Part shown: positions 37,770 to 46,408 of the stretch, piece after piece
Position numbering within the stretch: the first letter of the stretch is position 1
Layout of the letters: each line of letters begins with the position of its first letter
Origin: Alphaproteobacteria bacterium
Lineage (GTDB): Bacteria; Pseudomonadota; Alphaproteobacteria; Micropepsales; Micropepsaceae
Length of the DNA: 64,000 nt
Assembly: GCA_017983635.1 (NCBI GenBank)
Contig: JAGOBA010000008.1
Span: 62,001-126,000 of the forward strand
Direction: 5' to 3'
Translations under genes and position numbers: made by a program
Notes under the pieces: model-generated
Seen by the model: only the letters and a program-made list of their open reading frames with translations
The model's database searches: none
Told to the model about the DNA's origin: nothing

Positions 37770-38149
37770 GGCAGTGTTTCGATCGTGACGCGGCCGGTGA
37801 GCCGGTTCATCACCACGCGCACCGACGAGCCGCCGCGCGTCAGGCGAATGTCGGCGCCCGCCGTGCCGTCTTGCCCGATCACCAGCGTCTTGGCCGGCAT
37901 TGTCGCTTCCGTGCCGGCCGAGAGGGCGAGGTCGTTCACCGTGACCGGGATTTCCTTCTGCTCGTCGAGTGCCGCGTCGCGCCAGGTTCGCAGCTGGGTG
38001 GCGAGCGAGCGCGCATCGGCGGAGAGCGTCATCCGCTCGACCCCGCCGGTCAGAACCGGCACGCCGACGGTCACGATCAGCGCCATGATCGCGAGCACGA
38101 CCAATAGCTCGAGCATCGAATAGCCGGCGTTGCGCGTGGTTGGTTTCAT
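37766..38149 (-). CDS. gspH: Type II secretion minor pseudopilin GspH
   Basis: 127 residues from the ATG at 38149. Prepilin motif NAG-YSMLELLVVLAIMALIVT with Glu at +5, then an H-type head (SLATQLRTWRDAALDEQKEI). It lacks the calcium-binding C-terminus expected in the major pseudopilin GspG, so I call it GspH. It starts 1 bp after the gspF stop. Confidence 0.85.
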   Translation of the reverse strand: MKPTTRNAGYSMLELLVVLAIMALIVTVGVPVLTGGVERMTLSADARSLATQLRTWRDAALDEQKEIPVTVNDLALSAGTEATMPAKTLVIGQDGTAGADIRLTRGGSSVRVVMNRLTGRVTIETLP

Positions 38150-38150
38150 C

Positions 38151-39368
38151 TCAGAGCGCCAAATCGTTGGCGGCAAGAATGCCGCTCACGACGCCCGCCA
38201 TGATCGCCGCGACGATCGCGCCGAGCACGATGGTCACCGCCGGCAGCAAGAGCGCGGACAAGCGGTCAAGCTGCGTCTGCACATCGCGATCGAGCACGTC
38301 GGCAGCCTCGTTCATCATGGGGCCAAGCCGCCCCGTCTCCTCACCAACCGCCGCGAATTCGACCGTCAGCCGCGGGAACACGCCCGATGCCTCCAGCGCC
38401 GATTTCAGCGTCCGCCCTTGCCGCACGTCGTCGGTGACCTTGCCCATGAACGAGCGCATGTAGCGATTACCCATCGCCGCCTGCGCACTTTCAAGAGCGC
38501 TGTTTAGCGTCATGCCGCCGTCGAGCAGCATCGCGAGGTTGCGGCAGAACTGCGCCGCCTGATAGCGCCGCGGCAGGTCGAGCAACAACCTCGAATTCAC
38601 TGCCCAGCGGTCGAGTAGCAGCTGCACTGCGGGCTGGCGCAGCGCGTAAAGTGCATAGATGAGCCCGCCGATCAGCGCGAGCAGAAACCACCACCCGAAC
38701 GCATTGAAGAAATGCGACAGCGCCAGCAACAGCGCCGTCGCCCATGGGAGCGCACCGCGCGACTGTTCGAACAGCGGTTCGAGCCGGGGCAGCACGACGG
38801 TGAAAATCATCACCAGCACCGCGATCATCACGACAGCGAGCAGCAGTGGATAGATCAGCGCCGAAAGCGCGCGGTCGGCGAGCTCCTTCGTGCGTGCGTG
38901 CGCCTCCGCAAGGCGGCCCATCGTTTCGGCAAGCCGCCCGCTCGCCTCGCCCGCGGCGACGAGCCTGCGCATCGTCTCCGGGAATAGCGGCCCGGCGCGC
39001 GCCATCGCGGTCGAAAGCGCCTCGCCGCCACGCAAGCCATCGAGCATATTCGAGAGCGTCGCCTTGACGCGCGCTTTCTTCGTGAGCCCCTGCATCGCGA
39101 CCAACGCGCGCTCAACACTGAGTCCCGCGCGGAGCAGCAGACTGAGGTCGCGCAGGATCGAAAGCCGGTCTGCGCCAAGGCCCCATTGCGGCGCGAAGCG
39201 CGAAGCCGAGAGAGTCAGGGCGGCGCCCGCTTTCTGCTCAACAAGCCGCACCGGCGTCTGCCCCAATGCCAGAATGCGCTCAACCGCGGCGCTACGCGAC
39301 GGCGCCTCGATCACGCCCCGCGTGGCGCCACCCTGCGCACTCGTCGCTTCATAGGCAAAACTGGGCAA
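38151..39368 (-). CDS. gspF: Type II secretion inner membrane platform protein GspF
   Basis: 405 residues with a TTG start at 39368 backed by GAGGG 7-8 bases upstream. Two homologous cytoplasmic domains (ILRDLSLLLRAGLSVERALV and FCRNLAMLLDGGMTLNSALE) and three membrane helices (about 170-192, 215-240, 372-395) define GspF/PilC. First gene of the operon. In most systems gspE precedes it; here no gene does. Confidence 0.92.
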   Translation of the reverse strand: MPSFAYEATSAQGGATRGVIEAPSRSAAVERILALGQTPVRLVEQKAGAALTLSASRFAPQWGLGADRLSILRDLSLLLRAGLSVERALVAMQGLTKKARVKATLSNMLDGLRGGEALSTAMARAGPLFPETMRRLVAAGEASGRLAETMGRLAEAHARTKELADRALSALIYPLLLAVVMIAVLVMIFTVVLPRLEPLFEQSRGALPWATALLLALSHFFNAFGWWFLLALIGGLIYALYALRQPAVQLLLDRWAVNSRLLLDLPRRYQAAQFCRNLAMLLDGGMTLNSALESAQAAMGNRYMRSFMGKVTDDVRQGRTLKSALEASGVFPRLTVEFAAVGEETGRLGPMMNEAADVLDRDVQTQLDRLSALLLPAVTIVLGAIVAAIMAGVVSGILAANDLAL

Positions 39369-39620
39369 GGGACGACCCTCGAGCCGTTATTCCGCGGGGA
39401 GCTTAGGACAAGCGTACCACGCCGGAGAACCCCCCAACGACCTTTCACCACGAGCGGCTTTAGTCGCGGCACGCAAGGCGGCTTGTGGCCCGCAGTTGTC
39501 AGTCACGATCAGACCGCTCGTTGGGCAGAGCTGGCGCTTCTTTGATAGCCTTCGCAACACCTGACTCGCGTCCCGGGGTGACCTGTGTTAAACTACACAG
39601 AATACAGCTGGGCAAGCTAA
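39369..39620. other. Intergenic region between gspF and the aspartyl protease gene
   Basis: About 250 bases, divergent. It must hold the gsp operon promoter and that of the protease. No gspE or gspG remnant is visible in any frame. No clear operator found. Confidence 0.4.
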
Positions 39621-40601
39621 ATGCGTATTCCTGTATTGGTAATCGCCACGTTGTTGATAGTTGGGTCTTCCACCTCAGCAATGGCTGAACAACAGTGCAC
39701 GCTGCAGCGATACGGCGTCGTCCCCTTTGAAACTGATCAACGGGGGCACATTTTCATACCTGTAACGATTGCCGGCCGCGCGACTCGCTTGCTTCTGGAT
39801 ACCGGCTCTTACTGGAGTGTCATTCGCCGAGGGCTTGTGAAACAGTTGGGCCTCAAGGAACGATCAGCATTTTACGTTGAACTTCGGGATGTCAACGGCG
39901 ACCGGATCGATAAGACGGTCGGTGTAGCCAGTTTGCAGGTTGGCGGGCTATCTTACGGTGAAACGACGTTCTATGTCGCAAACGACATCGAAGGGCTGTC
40001 TGTCGAACAAGAAGGAGGTCTGTTTGGCCACAATCTGCTCTCCGAGATCGACCTCGAAATCGACAACAAGAACAAATCCATTTCGCTCTTCAGCCAGGAT
40101 CATTGTCCTGGCTACGGAGTCTACTGGGCCGATGAAGCAGTCACCCTAAAGTACAAGAAGCAACCGACGGGCCAACGGGTCGCCTCCCGCCTAAAAGGTC
40201 CGAGCCGCGAGAATCAAATCGATCTGCCCATCGTCTTGGCGGACCTCGAGGGCGAGGAAGTAGCGGTGCTCTTCGACACCGGCGCGACCTTTACTACAAT
40301 TGACATCGAAAGCGCAAAACGTCGTTTCGGCATCGGCCCCGGCTCGCCCGGCGTGGAGCCGGCCGGACTGAGCTACGCGGCGAACGGCGACGCCATGGAG
40401 ACATACAGTTACACGTTCAAGTCGCTTTCGATCGCCGGCATCACGTTCGAAAATGTCCCCGTGCGCTTGGCGAAATTCAACGGCGTCGCGCAAATCCTTC
40501 TGGGAATGAACGAGATAAAGCACCTCCGGCTCTACTTCTCCTTCAAGGAGGGATTGATCCACATCACCGCCGCCGACGCGGGCAGTGCGCCCGCACAGTA
40601 G
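39621..40601 (+). CDS. Exported retropepsin-like aspartyl protease with two DTG sites
   Basis: 326 residues. Signal peptide about 1-22 (VLVIATLLIVGSSTSAMA). Two DTG motifs, D60 in LLLDTGSYWSV and D219 in VLFDTGATFTT, each opening a retropepsin-type half. Single-chain duplication allows both catalytic aspartates to come from one molecule, as in pepsins. Expected to be periplasmic or secreted. It sits just beyond the T2SS operon, so it could be a substrate; that is only suggested by position. Ribosome binding site is weak. Confidence 0.75.
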   Translation: MRIPVLVIATLLIVGSSTSAMAEQQCTLQRYGVVPFETDQRGHIFIPVTIAGRATRLLLDTGSYWSVIRRGLVKQLGLKERSAFYVELRDVNGDRIDKTVGVASLQVGGLSYGETTFYVANDIEGLSVEQEGGLFGHNLLSEIDLEIDNKNKSISLFSQDHCPGYGVYWADEAVTLKYKKQPTGQRVASRLKGPSRENQIDLPIVLADLEGEEVAVLFDTGATFTTIDIESAKRRFGIGPGSPGVEPAGLSYAANGDAMETYSYTFKSLSIAGITFENVPVRLAKFNGVAQILLGMNEIKHLRLYFSFKEGLIHITAADAGSAPAQ

Positions 40602-40626
40602 GAGCCGCCGATTGTCGGCCCCGCTG

Positions 40627-42408
40627 CTATCGCGGGGCGTGGCGTCCGGGGCGCTGGCGCCCGAACCGCTCGCCGAAGAAGTCGTTCGGCCTCCATTCGA
40701 CTCGTCCCGCATCGTTGGCGACGATCAATGTGAACATTAAGCCGGTCCGGATGAAGGTCTCCGCGCCGCGCGCGCTGAAGGGCTGGGAAAGATCGTCGCC
40801 GGGCTGATGATAGCGGTCGGCCAGAAAGGCTTCGGTCATCGCCGCGCCATCGATCGACGGTTCGGCGGAGATGGAGCCGGGCTTAAGGTTCACACCCGGC
40901 GCGCCCCGCTTGACGAACGAGAACTGATCCGACCGGATGAGACGCACGAGTTCCGGCTTTTGGTCGGGCGTCACCTTCACGCCCACCGTCGCGGCCGCGA
41001 GATTTAGCGCGTCTTCGAGCGTAGAGTGCGCGATGCCGTAACCCTCGACATCGGCGATGGGGAAACCAAGATAGGGCATGTCGAAATTGAGGTTGGCGAC
41101 AATCGCGTCGATCGGCACCGGAGGATGTTGCGCGAGGTAATCGGACCCCCGGAGACCCTGTTCCTCGGCGGTCACGGCCGCAAACATGATCGACCTGCGA
41201 GGCCTCTTTGTTGCTGCGGCCACCGCGCGCGCGATCTCAAGAACCACGGCCACACCGGCGGCGTTGTCATAGGCGCCGTTGTAGATGGCGTCGCCCTTCG
41301 CGTTAGACAGCACCCCCAGGTGATCTAGGTGGGCCGTCACGAGCACGAATTCATCGCGCAGAAGCGGATCAGATCCGCGCAGCACGCCGATGACGTTCGG
41401 CGACGACACACGACTCTGCAGCGACCGGCGGGTGAGCGTTACGGTGGCACCGGGATCGAAACCCCGAATCTTGCCGGCGAAGAATTCGTCAAAGAGACGA
41501 TCGAGATCGTGTCCCAGAAAGCGAAACAGTTTGGTCGCGCCTTGGGGGCTTAGTGCCGCGTTGCCTTTCATTTCCGCGAAACCGTCATGCGCAGAGCCGT
41601 CGGTTTCGCGCCAGCGGAGGCCGGGATGGTCGGCGGTGTCGAGGATGCGTTGCCACGGCGTGCGCTTCCGGTCGACGGGGGTTTGCACGGTGACGATGCC
41701 CACGGCTCCACGTTCGCGAGCCAGCCGGTACTTCTCGCCGATCGACGAGTAGAACGCACGCTCGCTTGTTCCAAATTCGGGCGGCGCGCCGGTGAAGACC
41801 AGAAGAATCTTACCTTTGACGTCGATGCCGGCGAAGTCGTCGTAGTTTCTTTCGGGCGCACGAATGCCATAGCCCGCAAACACAACAGGTGCCGTCACAG
41901 CTTCGTCCGCTGCGCCGTAGCCGCCGTTGACGATAAAATCCTCGCCGCGTGTCAATGCCAGGTCGCGTTCCCGATAGCGCGACGTCATCGCGCCCGAGCC
42001 GGATGCCAAGCGCGTCTCGATGAACTCGACTTCTTGCAGATAAGTTCCATTGTCCCCAAGGGGTTCCAACCCGATGCCGCGGAACTGTTTGGCGACAAGG
42101 GCGGCAGCCCGCCTATAGTCGTCGGACCCGGCCTCTCGCCCGCGCATGTGGTCCGCCGCAAGCTCTTCCATGTCTGCCCGCACGCGGCTCGCCGATACGT
42201 TGTGCAGCAAGGCCTTTGCGGCCTCCAAATTTCGGTCAACGGGCGGCGCGCATGCGGCCGCCCAAGACGTTGCAGCCATGCATAAGGCGAGGGTGAAGGG
42301 CGCCAGCTTCCCGCGTCGACGGGCGCCGCGCGCCCGCTTCGAAACGCGCCGCGCCGGGCTGGCGAAAAACAGCCCGCGGCAATCCTGCTTATCTGTTGAA
42401 ACGCTCAT
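40627..42408 (-). CDS. M28-family zinc aminopeptidase, exported
   Basis: 593 residues from the ATG at 42408, with AAGGAG upstream. A long basic N-terminus (about 40 residues) precedes a hydrophobic signal (LAPFTLALCMAATSWAAAC), so the true start could be later or the signal is unusual. A PA insert domain comes before the peptidase core. Zinc/catalytic residues: VTAHLDHLG (His), GAYDNAAGVA (Asp), AVTAEEQGLRGS (Glu pair) and DRYHQPGDD (His). It should release N-terminal amino acids from peptides in the periplasm or outside. Convergent with the aspartyl protease gene. Confidence 0.85.
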   Translation of the reverse strand: MSVSTDKQDCRGLFFASPARRVSKRARGARRRGKLAPFTLALCMAATSWAAACAPPVDRNLEAAKALLHNVSASRVRADMEELAADHMRGREAGSDDYRRAAALVAKQFRGIGLEPLGDNGTYLQEVEFIETRLASGSGAMTSRYRERDLALTRGEDFIVNGGYGAADEAVTAPVVFAGYGIRAPERNYDDFAGIDVKGKILLVFTGAPPEFGTSERAFYSSIGEKYRLARERGAVGIVTVQTPVDRKRTPWQRILDTADHPGLRWRETDGSAHDGFAEMKGNAALSPQGATKLFRFLGHDLDRLFDEFFAGKIRGFDPGATVTLTRRSLQSRVSSPNVIGVLRGSDPLLRDEFVLVTAHLDHLGVLSNAKGDAIYNGAYDNAAGVAVVLEIARAVAAATKRPRRSIMFAAVTAEEQGLRGSDYLAQHPPVPIDAIVANLNFDMPYLGFPIADVEGYGIAHSTLEDALNLAAATVGVKVTPDQKPELVRLIRSDQFSFVKRGAPGVNLKPGSISAEPSIDGAAMTEAFLADRYHQPGDDLSQPFSARGAETFIRTGLMFTLIVANDAGRVEWRPNDFFGERFGRQRPGRHAPR

Positions 42409-42583
42409 CTCAAGTCGCTCCTTGCCAAACGAGGCTGGAGCGGAACTTGGACGAACAATCGTCTCTTCAGGCGCCCGCATTGCCCGATGTTCCAATGCTG
42501 ACGATGGTGCCGCCGCGTGTCAAGACGCAGGTTGCCGTTACCCGAAAGGTAATTGAGAGCGGCGCCGTCGCCGGGTAAGGCTG

Positions 42584-43069
42584 GTGGTTTCTTGCGAGAG
42601 GAAGACTCTGAGCGAAGTCGTCATCAACACCCGCACAGGTGCGCGCGGTACCATCGCCGACTGGATGGCCGCCTTCATCGATCTATGGTCGGCACCCGCG
42701 CAAAATGTCGAGCGCTTTACCGACCTGCTGGACCCGCATGTTCGCCTCATTGCGCCCGGCGTGCCGACGACCACCGGCGACGCGGCCGCACGATTGGCCT
42801 TCCGGCGGCTCTTCAAAGCGCTCCCCGACATGCGCGGCGACGTCACGCGCTGGAGCGCCACGGGGAACGCACTCTTCATCGAAATGACCTTCACCGCCAC
42901 CGTGGGCAGCCGGCGCATCACGTGGTCCAACGTCGACCGCATAACATTCGAGGGCGGTGCCGCCATCGAGCGCGTGGCTTACTTCGATCCGACGCCCGTG
43001 CGCCTCGCATTCCTGGGCAGCGCGCGCGGCTGGCGCCAGTTCGCGATCATTCTGTGGGGGCGGGTATAG
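42584..43069 (+). CDS. SnoaL/NTF2-like small protein
   Basis: 161 residues from a GTG at 42584; the true start is uncertain, since AGAGGA at 42597-42602 could instead serve an in-frame CTG at 42608. The pattern of a helix with WMAAFIDLWSAP, then LDPHVRLIAPG, ALPDMRGDVTRWSATGNALF and GGAAIERVAYFDPTPV fits the SnoaL/ketosteroid-isomerase-like cone fold. Catalysis is not predictable. Soluble. Stands alone between the M28 peptidase (divergent) and the ABC operon. Confidence 0.65.
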   Translation: MVSCERKTLSEVVINTRTGARGTIADWMAAFIDLWSAPAQNVERFTDLLDPHVRLIAPGVPTTTGDAAARLAFRRLFKALPDMRGDVTRWSATGNALFIEMTFTATVGSRRITWSNVDRITFEGGAAIERVAYFDPTPVRLAFLGSARGWRQFAIILWGRV

Positions 43070-43229
43070 ACCGGAGCGCGTCCGCTGAAACGAGGGCGGC
43101 GAGGGATGCGCGCGTTTCGAACTCACCGCGTAGTGGCGGGTGCCGACGGTGCGCGCACGGCCAAGACCTCGTCTAGAAACGTTTGCATTGACCGCCACGA
43201 TCGGGCGTCGGCGCGCGCATCGTATCTCC

Positions 43230-43243
43230 TTGATCTGGGTCAT
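43230..43243 (+). promoter_or_regulatory. FNR/DNR-type site 1 upstream of ABC operon
   Basis: TTGATCTGGGTCAT; 4 of 5 arm bases match the inverted complement. Its centre is 54 bp before the ATG at 43291. A TTCAAT -10 candidate follows at class II spacing. Confidence 0.5.
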
Positions 43244-43270
43244 ACTTGTTCCGGGCGAAACCGGCTTCAA

Positions 43271-43284
43271 TTGATCTTTGTCAG
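43271..43284 (+). promoter_or_regulatory. FNR/DNR-type site 2 upstream of ABC operon
   Basis: TTGATCTTTGTCAG, 41 bp centre-to-centre from site 1 (four helical turns) and only 6 bases before the start codon, where a bound protein would block rather than activate. It shares its first seven bases with the sites at 294, 2915 and 43230. Confidence 0.4.
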
Positions 43285-43290
43285 GTCCCT

Positions 43291-44037
43291 ATGGGTGCAC
43301 AGGTCAAGCCAGAACCGGAAACCGGTCCCGCGCGGGCTGCGGCCTTTCGCGCGATCGCGCTCACCAAAACCTATCAAATGGGCGAGACGCTCGTGCATGC
43401 GCTACGCGGCGCCGATCTTGATGTATACAAGGGGGAAATCGCGGTCCTGCTCGGACCCTCGGGGAGCGGAAAGTCGACGCTGCTCAACATCTTGGGCGGG
43501 CTCGACCGCGCATCCGGCGGGCAGCTCTTGTTCGGCGACAGTGATCTGACGGCGGCAAGCGATCGGGAACTCACGGAGTTCCGCCGCCGCCGCGTCGGAT
43601 TCATCTTCCAATTCTACAACCTGATTCCAAGCCTGACCGCGCGCGAGAACGTCACGCTTGTCACCGACCTGGTGGCGAAACCTATGCCGGCGGACGAGGC
43701 GCTGGACCTCGTCGGACTGAGGGATCGTGCTGACCACTTTCCCGCGCAACTCTCGGGGGGCGAGCAACAGCGCGTGGCGGTTGCGCGCGCCGTCGCGAAA
43801 CGGCCGGAAGTTCTGCTCTGCGACGAGCCCACGGGCGCGCTCGATAGCGCCACCGGCATCCGCGTCCTGCAGGCGTTGGCCGACGTCAACGCGCGCATCG
43901 GTACGACAACGGTTCTGATCACCCACAATGTGGCCATCGGCGCGATGGGCGACCGGGTCGTTCACTTCGCCAACGGTCGCGTTGCGCAGATCGAAACGAA
44001 CGCCAAGCGCGCCGACCCGGCGCAATTGAGCTGGTAA
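43291..44037 (+). CDS. ABC transporter ATP-binding protein (LolD/MacB type)
   Basis: 248 residues from the ATG at 43291; an earlier in-frame start at 43246 overlaps the regulatory sites. Walker [10 protein letters not shown] (55-63), Q-loop [11 protein letters not shown], signature LSGGEQQR, Walker [13 protein letters not shown] and switch THN where most have THD/THH. It drives the FtsX-type permease encoded 3 bp downstream. Type VII (MacB-like) transporters are mechanical exporters or lipoprotein extractors rather than channels. Confidence 0.9.
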   Translation: MGAQVKPEPETGPARAAAFRAIALTKTYQMGETLVHALRGADLDVYKGEIAVLLGPSGSGKSTLLNILGGLDRASGGQLLFGDSDLTAASDRELTEFRRRRVGFIFQFYNLIPSLTARENVTLVTDLVAKPMPADEALDLVGLRDRADHFPAQLSGGEQQRVAVARAVAKRPEVLLCDEPTGALDSATGIRVLQALADVNARIGTTTVLITHNVAIGAMGDRVVHFANGRVAQIETNAKRADPAQLSW

Positions 44038-44040
44038 CCG

Positions 44041-46407
44041 ATGCTGACCTCGCTCAATCGAAAACTGCTGCGCGACGTCTGGCGGATGAGAGGCCAGGTC
44101 CTGGCGATCGCGTCGGTCGTCGCGGCCGCAGTCGCCACGTTCGTGTTGGCGCTGACGGCGATGCGATCGCTCACGGACGCGCGCGACATCTACTATGAGC
44201 GCTATCGCTTTGCGAACGTGTTCGCGCAGCTCAAACGCGCGCCCGAACCCGTGGCCGAACGACTGCGTGCGATCCAGGGCGTGGCGCGCGTCGAGACGCG
44301 GATCCAGCAGTTCATCACCATCGATATGCCGGACACGATCGAGCCCGTGCGGGGCCTGTTCACGTCGCTGCCCGCCACGGGCGAGCCGGTCTTGAACACG
44401 CTTTTTCTGCGCTCAGGCCGGCTGCCCTCGCCCGACCGGCCGGACGAAATGGTGCTGCACGAGGGGTTTGCCGAAGCTCATGGACTTGAGCCCGGCGCTT
44501 CGATTATCGCTATCCTCAACGGCAAACGGCGCAAGCTGACGGTCGTGGGCATCGCGCTCTCGCCCGAGTTCATTTACGTGATCGGCCCCGGCGAACTCGT
44601 GCCCGACAATCGCCGCTTTGGCGTCGGCTGGATGACACGCGAGGCATTGGCCGCCGCCTACGACTTCAAGCGTGCCTTCAACAGCGTCACACTCCAGACC
44701 TTGCACGGCGCTTCGGAGCCCGACGTGACGACGCGCGTCGACCGGGTTCTGACACCCTTCGGCGGCAGCGGCGCGTACGGGCGCAGCGATCATATTTCGC
44801 ATGCGTTCATCGACAGCGAACTCAATCAACTCTCGACGATGGCCAGCGTCATCCCGCCGATCTTCTTTCTGGTGTCGGCCTTTCTGCTGCACATCGTGAT
44901 CTCACGGCTGATCCAAACCGAACGCGAGCAGATCGGGTTGCTCAAGGCGTTCGGCTATTCCGACCGCGAGGTCGGCTGGCATTACATCAAGTTTGCGCTG
45001 GTCGTCCTCGCGGTCGGCGTAGCGTTCGGCTGGGGCTTGGGCGCCTGGTTCGGCCGCGCGATCACAACGATGTACTCAGAGTATTTTCGCTTTCCGGTGC
45101 TCACCTATTCCGCCTCGCCCGATGTGTTTCTTCTGGCGGCGTTCCTTGGTTCGGCCACCGCGATCTCTGGGACGCTTGCCGCCACCGTCGCGGCTATTCG
45201 CCTGGCACCGGCGGTTGCGATGTCGCCGCCCGCACCTACCGTTTATCGCGAGACCTTGCTGGAGCGCTTCGGCCTCGGCGCGGGACTGAGCGCCGTCGGC
45301 TTTATGATCGTGCGCCATATCGCGCGTTGGCCGGCGCGATCGCTGGCCACCGTCATCGGAGTGGCCTTAGCCATAGGGCTGTTGATTTCAACGCTGCAGT
45401 TCTTCGATTCGATCGATGTCATGATCGATTCGTTCTTCTTCCGGACCCAGAAGCAGGATGCGACGATCCAGTTCACGGAGCCTCGGCGCGACGAAGTACG
45501 GTACGAACTCGAGCGATTGCCCGGTGTACTGCGCGCGGAGCTGCGGCGCGTGGCGATTGTGCGTCTGCGCAACGGGCACCTGTCGCAACGCACCGCCATC
45601 ATCGCTACGGACGGCGACGGCACCTTGACCCAACAGGTGAGCGAAGGCGGCCGCACGCTAGGTCTGCCGCCGGAGGGTTTGGTGCTGAGCGACTATCTCG
45701 CCCGCCAACTTGCGGTCAACGAGGGAGACAGCGTCCGTATTGAGTTCCTCGAAGGACGTCGCATTGAGACCGCCTTGCCGGTCGTTCACATCGCTTCGGA
45801 ATTCGTCAGCTCGGCAGCCTATATGAATCGTGCCGCTCTCAATCGACTCTTGCAAACGCCGGACGTCGCGGACAGCGCGTTGCTCAAGACCGACGCGGCC
45901 GGCGAGGCATCCTTGTTCCGCGCGATTAAAGATGCGCCCGCCGTGCTGGGGACGGTGGCGAACAAGGAGACGGTCACGATGTTTCGACAGCTGATCGACG
46001 AACACATCGGCACCACGCTATCGATCTACGTCCTGTTTGCCTCGATCATCGCGGTCGGCGTCACGTACAACAGCGGACGCATCACATTCTCTGAACGTGC
46101 CAACGAACTCGCGACGCTGCGGGTGTTGGGGCGCCACAAGCGCGAAGTGGCGGCGATCCTCATCGGCGAAATTGCGTTGCTGACCGCGGTCGCGATCCCA
46201 CTCGGCTGTTTGATCGGCTACGCGCTCTCCTGGACGATCATCCAGATGTTCACGACCGACCTCTATCGCATGCCGTTCGGTCTGCAACCCCGAACCTACG
46301 CCAACGCGTCGATCGCGATCGCGGTAGCAACAGCGCTCAGTTGCGGGATGGTGGCTTGGCGCGTGCACCGGTTGGACTTGGTTCGTGTCTTGAAAGCGAG
46401 GGACTGA
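44041..46407 (+). CDS. FtsX-family ABC permease with two FtsX domains
   Basis: 788 residues. N-terminal helix (about 18-40), large periplasmic domain, a three-helix FtsX bundle at about 270-385, another helix and periplasmic domain, then a second FtsX bundle at about 660-785 ending KARD. This is the LolCE/MacB-like 'double FtsX' type (DevC-like exporter permeases are smaller). With the ATPase before and HlyD adaptor after it, it should form a tripartite export or envelope machine. Substrate unknown. Confidence 0.88.
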   Translation: MLTSLNRKLLRDVWRMRGQVLAIASVVAAAVATFVLALTAMRSLTDARDIYYERYRFANVFAQLKRAPEPVAERLRAIQGVARVETRIQQFITIDMPDTIEPVRGLFTSLPATGEPVLNTLFLRSGRLPSPDRPDEMVLHEGFAEAHGLEPGASIIAILNGKRRKLTVVGIALSPEFIYVIGPGELVPDNRRFGVGWMTREALAAAYDFKRAFNSVTLQTLHGASEPDVTTRVDRVLTPFGGSGAYGRSDHISHAFIDSELNQLSTMASVIPPIFFLVSAFLLHIVISRLIQTEREQIGLLKAFGYSDREVGWHYIKFALVVLAVGVAFGWGLGAWFGRAITTMYSEYFRFPVLTYSASPDVFLLAAFLGSATAISGTLAATVAAIRLAPAVAMSPPAPTVYRETLLERFGLGAGLSAVGFMIVRHIARWPARSLATVIGVALAIGLLISTLQFFDSIDVMIDSFFFRTQKQDATIQFTEPRRDEVRYELERLPGVLRAELRRVAIVRLRNGHLSQRTAIIATDGDGTLTQQVSEGGRTLGLPPEGLVLSDYLARQLAVNEGDSVRIEFLEGRRIETALPVVHIASEFVSSAAYMNRAALNRLLQTPDVADSALLKTDAAGEASLFRAIKDAPAVLGTVANKETVTMFRQLIDEHIGTTLSIYVLFASIIAVGVTYNSGRITFSERANELATLRVLGRHKREVAAILIGEIALLTAVAIPLGCLIGYALSWTIIQMFTTDLYRMPFGLQPRTYANASIAIAVATALSCGMVAWRVHRLDLVRVLKARD

Positions 46408-46408
46408 C

